Origin: an uncultured Rhizobiaceae group bacterium
Lineage (GTDB): Bacteria; Pseudomonadota; Alphaproteobacteria; Rhizobiales; Rhizobiaceae
DNA: 6,349 bases
Assembly: GCA_905479965.1 (NCBI GenBank)
Contig: CAJQOR010000034.1
Coordinates: 1-6,349, forward strand
Direction: 5' to 3'
Shown: piece by piece, positions 1 through 5,076 of the stretch
How the letters are laid out: each line of letters starts with the position of its first letter
Numbering within the stretch: position 1 is the stretch's first letter
Made by a program: the position numbers and the translations under genes
Notes under the pieces: generated by a model
What the model saw: only the letters and a program-made list of their open reading frames with translations
Databases searched by the model: none
What the model was told of the DNA's origin: nothing

Positions 1-1
1 G

Positions 2-931
2 CCAGATTACTCCCGCAGCCGCATTAAAGCGCTCATTGAAGCCGGTGCAGTATCTATAAATGGCGCGATTACGAAAGAACCCAAGAAAAAAATCGCCGCT
101 GATATGAGCATAGAAGTCATATTGCCAGAAATTGCAGACGCTGAACCGCAGCCTGAAAACATTCCTTTGGACATTATATATGAGGATGACGATCTAATTG
201 TCGTCAACAAGCCAATTGGACTGGTGGTCCACCCCGGTGCGGGCAATACATCAGGCACGCTGGTCAATGCATTGCTTTATCACTGTGGCGCGTCATTGTC
301 CGGGATTGGCGGGGTTAAACGACCCGGGATTGTGCACCGATTGGATAAAGACACCAGCGGTGTGATGGTGGTTGCCAAACATGACATTGCACATCGCCAC
401 CTATCCGAACAATTTGCCGATCATGGACGAACAGGCGAATTAGAACGTGCCTATTGGGCTTTAGTTTGGGGCGCACCAAATCCTATTAAATCGACAATCA
501 GCACATTTCTTGGTCGTTCAAACGATCGATTAAAGCGCGCTGTGTGCTCAGAACGCGCCCCTGATGCAAAACATGCCGTCACGCATTACAAAACCAAACA
601 GAGTTATGGTGGCCAAGAGGGCGTAAATGCTTTTGCTTCGTTGGTTGAATGCCGATTAGAGACGGGCCGCACACACCAAATCAGGGTTCATATGGCTCAT
701 AACGGGCATCCTTTGATCGGGGATTTAACCTATGGTGCAGCATTTAAAACCAAGGCAAACAAACTTCCCGACGAACAACGCAATGCTATTAACGCTTTCA
801 CCCATCAGGCGTTGCATGCTTATCTGTTGCAGTTTAAACACCCTGTTTCAGGTGAAATAATGCGTTTTGAGGCAGAATTACCGAAAGATTTTGCAAATCT
901 AACAAAGATACTTGAACGTATAGAATTATAA
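2..931 (+). CDS. rluD: 23S rRNA pseudouridine synthase, RluA/RluD family (5' end outside window)
   Basis: The enzyme isomerises uridine to pseudouridine in 23S rRNA; E. coli RluD acts on helix 69 (U1911, U1915, U1917). The frame is open from base 2, giving 309 visible residues before the TAA at 929-931. The first ~40 residues (YSRSRIKALIEAGAVSING) are the end of an S4 RNA-binding domain, so the true start lies upstream and the ATG at 104 is internal. About 15-20 N-terminal residues are missing compared with the usual ~325. The catalytic motif HRLDKDTSG is present, with the catalytic Asp codon at 344-346, as is the second family motif GRTHQIRVHM near 666-695. The end of the protein (AFTHQALHAYLL, then HPVSGE) fits RluD better than RluC. 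The RluA-family assignment is very secure; the exact target uridines are inferred from similarity. A stem-loop follows the stop, and rpoH lies downstream on the same strand. Confidence 0.93.
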   Translation, partial: PDYSRSRIKALIEAGAVSINGAITKEPKKKIAADMSIEVILPEIADAEPQPENIPLDIIYEDDDLIVVNKPIGLVVHPGAGNTSGTLVNALLYHCGASLSGIGGVKRPGIVHRLDKDTSGVMVVAKHDIAHRHLSEQFADHGRTGELERAYWALVWGAPNPIKSTISTFLGRSNDRLKRAVCSERAPDAKHAVTHYKTKQSYGGQEGVNAFASLVECRLETGRTHQIRVHMAHNGHPLIGDLTYGAAFKTKANKLPDEQRNAINAFTHQALHAYLLQFKHPVSGEIMRFEAELPKDFANLTKILERIEL

Positions 932-960
932 GAACTTTACGTGACAATCACGCAAGGTTC
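932..960 (+). terminator. stem-loop directly after the rluD stop, possible terminator
   Basis: Bases 932-944 (GAACTTTACGTGA) pair with 948-960 (TCACGCAAGGTTC) around a 3-base CAA loop. This is a 13-position stem with one A-C mismatch and one U-G wobble. It starts immediately after the rluD stop codon, where a transcript end is expected. The following bases (acaattt) are only a poor U-tract, so it may be a weak terminator or a 3'-end stabilising hairpin rather than a full stop before rpoH. Confidence 0.45.
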
Positions 961-990
961 ACAATTTAGTGTTCAAACTCTTGGCGTGAA

Positions 991-1007
991 AAGCTTGAAA
1001 CAAGCTT
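991..1007. repeat. perfect inverted repeat in the rpoH promoter region
   Basis: AAGCTTG at 991-997 and CAAGCTT at 1001-1007 are exact reverse complements separated by AAA. The repeat ends two bases before the extended -10 element, so it covers the position where a -35 box or an operator would sit. It also contains CTTGAAA (994-1000), which matches the -35 element of sigma-32 promoters, but I see no sigma-32 -10 at a proper distance. It could be a regulator binding site or chance; its location makes it worth recording. Confidence 0.45.
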
Positions 1008-1008
1008 A

Positions 1009-1017
1009 TGCCATAAT
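1009..1017 (+). promoter_or_regulatory. candidate rpoH promoter, extended -10
   Basis: TGCCATAAT matches the extended -10 pattern TGnTATAAT with a single change (CATAAT at 1012-1017). No convincing -35 box lies 16-18 bases upstream, which is tolerated when an extended -10 is present. It predicts a start of transcription near 1023-1025 and a 5' leader of about 70 bases before the rpoH ATG at 1095. It is a sequence match only, in the right place, with no experimental support. Confidence 0.4.
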
Positions 1018-1081
1018 TAAGTTGTATTAAATCGATGCGCAATAAGCGGTCGCAACTTGCCTTAATGGAAGTTGAAACAAT

Positions 1082-1087
1082 AGGAGG
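1082..1087 (+). promoter_or_regulatory. ribosome binding site that fixes the rpoH start
   Basis: AGGAGG is a full-consensus Shine-Dalgarno sequence placed 7 bases before the ATG at 1095. The in-frame ATG codons at 1035 and 1065 have no comparable site, which is why the start at 1095 is chosen. Confidence 0.85.
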
Positions 1088-1094
1088 GTGCTTT

Positions 1095-2006
1095 ATGGCC
1101 CAGAAAACTTTACCATCAATCACATCCGGTAAGGGTGGATTGGATCGTTATCTTGCTGAAATCAGGCGTTTTCCAATGCTTGAGCCACAGGAAGAATATA
1201 TGCTTGCAAAACGTTATGAAGAGCACGATGACCGCGATGCGGCTCAGCGCCTTGTAACGTCTCACCTACGATTAGTTGCTAAAATTGCAATGGGTTATCG
1301 CGGCTACGGCTTGCCGATTGGCGAAGTTGTGTCTGAAGGTAACGTTGGTCTTATGCAGGCTGTTAAGAAATTTGACCCAGAACGCGGGTTCCGCCTTGCA
1401 ACATATGCGATGTGGTGGATCAAAGCATCTATTCAGGAATATATCCTAAGATCATGGTCGCTTGTGAAAATGGGGACAACAGCAAATCAAAAGCGTTTGT
1501 TCTTTAATCTTCGCAAAATTAAAGGCCGCATTCAGGCAATTGATGAAAACGATCTTACACCTGATCAAGTAGATCATATTGCAACACAGCTTCAGGTTCC
1601 TGAAAAAGACGTTATTTCTATGAACCAACGCCTAAGTGGTGATGCTTCGCTGAACGCTCCGATTAAAACGGGTGAAGGTGAGACAGGTCAGTGGCAAGAT
1701 TGGCTCGTTGATGAAAGCCGCAGCCAGGAAGAAATTCTGGTTGAGCAAGATCAACTTGAAACACGCCGTGACATGCTCACAACTGCGATTAGTGTTCTTA
1801 ACGAACGTGAGCAACGCATCTTTAAAGCCCGACGTCTAAGCGAAGATCCGCTAACTCTTGAAGAGCTTTCAGGTGAGTTTTCGATATCACGTGAGCGTGT
1901 GCGCCAAATTGAAGTGCGTGCGTTTGAAAAAGTACAGGCAGCTGTTCGTAAAGCTGCACTTGAAGCACAACAAGCTCTTGTAACTGTGGAAACAGAAGAC
2001 GCTTAA
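1095..2006 (+). CDS. rpoH: RNA polymerase heat-shock sigma factor RpoH (sigma-32)
   Basis: This sigma factor directs core RNA polymerase to heat-shock promoters (chaperones, proteases). From the ATG at 1095 the protein has 303 residues, close to the family's usual 285-305. Region 2 is seen at residues ~50-120, including GYGLPIGEVVSEGNVGLMQAV and ATYAMWWIKASIQEYI, which contacts the -10 element. The RpoH box follows at residues 132-140 (QKRLFFNLR); it separates RpoH from the housekeeping sigma-70. Region 4.2, the helix-turn-helix for the -35 element, is at ~252-281 (SISRERVRQIE). An upstream start at 1035 would add 20 unconserved-looking residues and lacks a ribosome binding site. Many Hyphomicrobiales carry two rpoH genes; I cannot tell which paralogue this is. 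The gene probably has its own promoter in the 163-base gap after rluD, and it converges with the agmatinase-family gene 17 bases downstream. Confidence 0.97.
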   Translation: MAQKTLPSITSGKGGLDRYLAEIRRFPMLEPQEEYMLAKRYEEHDDRDAAQRLVTSHLRLVAKIAMGYRGYGLPIGEVVSEGNVGLMQAVKKFDPERGFRLATYAMWWIKASIQEYILRSWSLVKMGTTANQKRLFFNLRKIKGRIQAIDENDLTPDQVDHIATQLQVPEKDVISMNQRLSGDASLNAPIKTGEGETGQWQDWLVDESRSQEEILVEQDQLETRRDMLTTAISVLNEREQRIFKARRLSEDPLTLEELSGEFSISRERVRQIEVRAFEKVQAAVRKAALEAQQALVTVETEDA

Positions 2007-2014
2007 ATCAAAAA

Positions 2015-2045
2015 TATCATGCACTACTTTCTGTAGTGCATGATA
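2015..2045. terminator. hairpin terminator between convergent rpoH and agmatinase-family genes
   Basis: TATCATGCACTAC (2015-2027) and GTAGTGCATGATA (2033-2045) form a perfect 13-bp stem with a 5-base loop. Read leftward, the stem is followed by TTTTTGATTT, a good U-tract, so it is an intrinsic terminator for the minus-strand genes. Read rightward, it is followed by cgcccaatcg with no U-tract, so for rpoH it may act only weakly or as a 3'-end stabiliser. It overlaps the last codons and stop of the minus-strand gene. Confidence 0.8.
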
Positions 2046-2980
2046 CGCCCAATCGTATTCATCAAAATTTGAGCTGCCAGTACCGCGGTTGATCCAGTAT
2101 GATCATAATCGGGTGCGACCTCGACCAGATCGAGCCCAACAATATCCCCACGTTGTGCCAATCCATCCAAAAATTCCAAAATTTCATAATACAAAAACCC
2201 ACCATGACTTGGCGTGCCTGTTCCTGCGGCAATCGATGGATCAAACCCATCGATATCGATGGTCACATAATATCTCACACCTTTTGGTATGCGATCCAAT
2301 ACACTTTGATGCCCCAACTGCCTGAACTTTCTGACAGATAAGATATCCGAACCCATTGCGCGCGCAGCTTCATAACCTTCTTTCGCGGTTGAAGAGACAT
2401 TGCGAATACCGATTTGGCTTAAACCTGTCACATAGTCTTTTTCCGCTGCACGGCGCATTGGATTACCATGTCCATATTTAACCCCATGTCGCTCATCGAC
2501 AAAATCAAGGTGCGCATCAATTTGCACAAGATGAATTGGCTCCTGTTCCGAAAACGCGTTGATACAAGGAATATTGATAGAATGATCACCACCCAGCACA
2601 ACAGGAAGTGCACCGGCATCTAAGATTTTGCGAACACCATATTCAATATTTTTGTGGCTGTTTATCGTATCGGTATGAATAATATCAGCATCACCAAGAT
2701 CAACAATCTTAACCTCTTCAGCGGGAAGATAAGTCACATCATCTTCAAAATCATAAGCGCCGCCATGCCCGAAGGAAAACAATGTAGAGGCTTCTCTTAT
2801 TGCACGCGGGCCAAACCGAGCACCCGAACGCCACTGGGTGCCAAAATCAAAAGGAGCACCCAAAACCGCAACATCAGCTTTGATGTTGTCCCAGTCATCA
2901 ACATATTGGTTCTTACCAAAAGTGGAAATTCCAACAAATGGTAGGTCAAGCCGACCTTTTTCATAACCGTGACCTGACAT
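2024..2980 (-). CDS. speB: ureohydrolase of the arginase/agmatinase family, probable agmatinase
   Basis: Enzymes of this family hydrolyse a guanidino group to urea and an amine using two Mn2+ ions; agmatinase makes putrescine from agmatine in the cytoplasm. From the ATG at 2980 the protein has 318 residues, a normal length. All six metal ligands are visible: His133 (GGDHS), Asp155, His157 and Asp159 (DAHLD), Asp242 and Asp244 (IDIDGFDPS). The catalytic Glu (Glu266 in GGFLYYE) and the His of the HG motif (His171) also align. The frame continues upstream to a TTG at 3031, but that start would overlap the preceding gene by 25 bases; the ATG at 2980 has a modest TTAGGG-type ribosome binding site and leaves a 26-base gap. 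The gene is probably co-transcribed with the membrane-protein gene before it. The family is certain. Agmatine as substrate is inferred, and guanidinobutyrate or another guanidino acid is possible. Confidence 0.88.
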   Translation of the reverse strand: MSGHGYEKGRLDLPFVGISTFGKNQYVDDWDNIKADVAVLGAPFDFGTQWRSGARFGPRAIREASTLFSFGHGGAYDFEDDVTYLPAEEVKIVDLGDADIIHTDTINSHKNIEYGVRKILDAGALPVVLGGDHSINIPCINAFSEQEPIHLVQIDAHLDFVDERHGVKYGHGNPMRRAAEKDYVTGLSQIGIRNVSSTAKEGYEAARAMGSDILSVRKFRQLGHQSVLDRIPKGVRYYVTIDIDGFDPSIAAGTGTPSHGGFLYYEILEFLDGLAQRGDIVGLDLVEVAPDYDHTGSTAVLAAQILMNTIGRIMHYRK

Positions 2981-3006
2981 ACCTAACCCTAACTTACTCT
3001 GTTGTT

Positions 3007-5004
3007 TTATTGAACTGGATTGCGTTCCCAAGCAGCGAGCACTTTATCGAAGATTGCAACACCACTCGCACCTTTTTCAAGTGTAATCAATGCCTTGCGA
3101 CCATTACTATAAGAGATTGGAATATCGATCCAGTTTCGGCGGCTTAATAATTGCAGGTTCGTTGCGACCACTTCTGGATCATCATTTTCCAAACCTACGA
3201 CAAAGAATGTTGTATCAATTTTTGCAGAAATCGCAGCCAGCCTATCGCCCGGTTGCTCTTCAGTATTCTTCATCTTAACTTCCGTCACTTGGTCAATTTC
3301 TCCGCCTTCAAAATCATCAGGAAGAGAGAAATTAATGTCAACTAAGTGACTGACAGGCAACGTCTGATCGCCGTTCAATTTGATAGATATATCAATTGAT
3401 AAATTACGTTCAGGCACCTGAATTTGAGCTCGGATAAATGGTCGCGAAGTTGTTCCATCGGATTCAACCTCTTCAGTCCAAGTCACACCACCTTCGTAAC
3501 GCGCTTGCTGTTCTAAACCTAAGCTAGTTTCATAAAACAACATCTTCTCAATTGACGGCGCACCATCTGTCGCCTGCTCGGGTTTTTGAGCAAGATCAGT
3601 TGCAGTGCCATCACCAGAAAGTTCTGCAACAGAGCGGCCTTCTTCACCTGGAAGACCATTGATAACTTCAGGTGACGGTCCCGCATCTTCTTCGGTACCA
3701 TCAACGTTTAGCCGTTGTGTAAATTTCTCAGCATCACCCTCTGGGCCAGCTTCACTTGCGACTGGGGCCGTTTCTTCGACCTTAGTGACCACCTCACGCT
3801 CTTCAGGCGCGTCTCCATCACTTGCGATTTCATCAGCTTCAGAAGATGTTTCTACAGCCTCAGCAACTTGCACTTCGTCGCTATTAAAACTATCCGCACC
3901 ATAACGCCATACGCCATAAGCGGATCCTGCAAGAACCAATAAAATAGCGGCCACAATCATAACGATCGGTGATTTTTTACGCTTGGGCTCGGGCGCCTCT
4001 GGCAAAGCTTCCGCACCAAAGCCAAATGCTGCATCATGATCTGGAAACTCAGAATTGTCATCATTTGGGTCTGTCTGCAAACTAGACTTTATCTCACCAA
4101 CAGCCTGATCGATAATGCTGTCATCTGTTAAGAACGATGAATCCGCTTTTGGCATTTCCTTACCAGTTTGCCCAGCATCTATCCGAGATGTCACATCGTT
4201 TACAATTTCAGAAACTTTATCATCAACAACTGATGCCGTTTCAATACCGCGATCGACCGGAGGAATAGCAAGTTCATCATCAATCTCATTGGAAACTGAG
4301 GCTTTCTCATCCAAAGTTGCAATATCGTCTTTAATTTCTTGAACAGGCTCTTTGGCAATCTCTTCAGTGACTGTTTTAATCTCTGTAGGTTCTGATACCG
4401 GAGTTTGACTTTCCTCTACCGCAGGCTCTTGGATTGAAGGCGCATCATCTAAAGGCGCAACCTCGTCTTCAACAGTCTTACTCGGCTCTGGTTCAGATAT
4501 CGGATTGGGCTCATCCAAAACAGGTTCTGGTTCTGAGACCGGCTCGGCAGGTTTCGGCTCTACTTCAACTGGCTCAACGTCTATCGATTTTGCAACAACA
4601 GGTGCTGCAGGGGGAATAGGTACAGGCTCTTTTTTCGGAGCTTCAACCTTTGCCGGCTCTGGAAGTTCCTCATTTTTCTCAACAACAGGCTCAGCGGGCT
4701 TTGAAACAACTGGTTCAATTGGCTTTGGTGGTGCTAAAGGAGCTGGAGTGCTTGATGGCGGTGCCGCTACAGCATTGGTTTGAGGCGCATTCCCCTCGGC
4801 GTATTCCGCCTCGATTTTCGCAATCGCATCTTCAACACTTGAGAGCTGACGTTCAAAAACAGCACTGCTGCTTGTATTCGGCATCGCCTCAAGTTGACGC
4901 TGAATGGTCTGACGCGCACGATCATAGACTTTTTGTCTCGCCTCTGGCGTATTAGTCGCCAGCCCTTCGACAGCTCGTCTGATAACTCCGGTAAAGTCAG
5001 CCAT
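3007..5004 (-). CDS. uncharacterised single-pass membrane protein with acidic Pro/Glu-rich linker
   Basis: I do not recognise a named function. The 665-residue protein has four parts. Residues 1-70 (from MADFTGVIRRAVEGL) look helical and amphipathic, possibly a coiled coil. Residues ~75-335 are low-complexity, rich in Pro, Glu, Asp, Ser and Val, and probably disordered. KRKK (341-344) precedes one hydrophobic segment at ~345-366; the positive-inside rule then places the N-terminus in the cytoplasm and the C-terminus in the periplasm. After another acidic stretch, residues ~485-665 look like a folded, beta-rich domain (PERNLSIDISIKLNGDQTLP; SRRNWIDIPISYSNGRKALI). There is no cleavable signal peptide and no enzyme motif. 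From memory, similar hypothetical proteins occur in rhizobia. The ATG at 5004 has GAGG 6 bases upstream. It lies 72 bases after purA and 26 bases before the agmatinase-family gene. Cell-envelope scaffolding is a guess only. Confidence 0.9.
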   Translation of the reverse strand: MADFTGVIRRAVEGLATNTPEARQKVYDRARQTIQRQLEAMPNTSSSAVFERQLSSVEDAIAKIEAEYAEGNAPQTNAVAAPPSSTPAPLAPPKPIEPVVSKPAEPVVEKNEELPEPAKVEAPKKEPVPIPPAAPVVAKSIDVEPVEVEPKPAEPVSEPEPVLDEPNPISEPEPSKTVEDEVAPLDDAPSIQEPAVEESQTPVSEPTEIKTVTEEIAKEPVQEIKDDIATLDEKASVSNEIDDELAIPPVDRGIETASVVDDKVSEIVNDVTSRIDAGQTGKEMPKADSSFLTDDSIIDQAVGEIKSSLQTDPNDDNSEFPDHDAAFGFGAEALPEAPEPKRKKSPIVMIVAAILLVLAGSAYGVWRYGADSFNSDEVQVAEAVETSSEADEIASDGDAPEEREVVTKVEETAPVASEAGPEGDAEKFTQRLNVDGTEEDAGPSPEVINGLPGEEGRSVAELSGDGTATDLAQKPEQATDGAPSIEKMLFYETSLGLEQQARYEGGVTWTEEVESDGTTSRPFIRAQIQVPERNLSIDISIKLNGDQTLPVSHLVDINFSLPDDFEGGEIDQVTEVKMKNTEEQPGDRLAAISAKIDTTFFVVGLENDDPEVVATNLQLLSRRNWIDIPISYSNGRKALITLEKGASGVAIFDKVLAAWERNPVQ
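3907..3972 (-). other. transmembrane segment within the 665-residue protein
   Basis: The codons for residues ~345-366 encode a run of Ile, Val, Ala, Leu and Gly (SPIVMIVAAILLVLAGSAYG) directly after the basic cluster KRKK. It is the only strongly hydrophobic stretch in the protein. Being in the middle of the chain, it should act as a non-cleaved signal anchor that divides the protein into cytoplasmic and periplasmic halves. Confidence 0.85.
4381..4752 (-). repeat. degenerate Pro-Glu repeat tract in the coding sequence
   Basis: Codons for residues ~85-208 repeat short units such as KPAEPV, EPVV, SEPEP and VEPKP without a fixed period. At the DNA level this appears on the plus strand as recurring ggctct, ggttc and ggctc blocks. 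The units vary, so it is a composition-driven repeat rather than an exact tandem array. It forms the densest part of the presumed disordered linker and could be length-variable between strains. Confidence 0.6.
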
Positions 5005-5010
5005 TTCTAA

Positions 5011-5014
5011 CCTC
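5011..5014 (-). promoter_or_regulatory. ribosome binding site of the 665-residue protein gene
   Basis: On the minus strand GAGG stands 6 bases before the ATG at 5004, supporting this start codon. Confidence 0.6.
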
Positions 5015-5038
5015 GCAAAAACTTACAATTTGATACTT

Positions 5039-5061
5039 TTACGGCAAAATTATAACCGTAA
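5039..5061 (-). promoter_or_regulatory. candidate promoter/operator between purA and the membrane-protein gene
   Basis: On the minus strand a perfect TATAAT lies at 5054-5049. It sits inside a 6-bp inverted repeat, TTACGG at 5039-5044 and CCGTAA at 5056-5061, with an 11-base spacer. No good -35 box is found 16-18 bases upstream. It could be a promoter for the two downstream genes with an operator around the -10, or a chance AT-rich match. No terminator with a U-tract follows purA, so read-through from purA is also possible. Confidence 0.3.
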
Positions 5062-5076
5062 CGATCAAAAACGACC

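Noticed and set aside
104..106. ATG at 104 as the start of the pseudouridine synthase
   Set aside because: The frame is open to base 2 and encodes a recognisable S4-domain end, so this Met is internal.
980..1018. Sigma-32-type promoter (CTTGAAA or CTTGGCG with a downstream -10)
   Set aside because: No -10 matching CCCATnT or CYTATnT lies at the correct spacing from either element; kept only as part of the inverted-repeat observation.
1035..1094. Upstream in-frame ATG codons (1035, 1065) as rpoH starts
   Set aside because: Neither has a Shine-Dalgarno sequence, whereas the ATG at 1095 has AGGAGG at 7 bases; the extra residues do not look like RpoH sequence.
1632..1814. Minus-strand open frame inside rpoH
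   Set aside because: It lies entirely within a well-conserved gene, has no family resemblance and no ribosome binding site evidence.
2981..3031. Upstream TTG start for the agmatinase-family gene, adding 17 residues
   Set aside because: It would overlap the preceding gene by 25 bases, uses a rare start codon and has no clear ribosome binding site; the ATG at 2980 has a plausible one and yields a normal family length.
4115..4955. Several open frames of 60-100 codons on the plus strand, rich in Gly/Ser/Thr
   Set aside because: They are antisense to the low-complexity Pro/Glu/Ser codons of the 665-residue protein gene, where stop codons are rare on the opposite strand; no ribosome binding sites or recognisable protein features.
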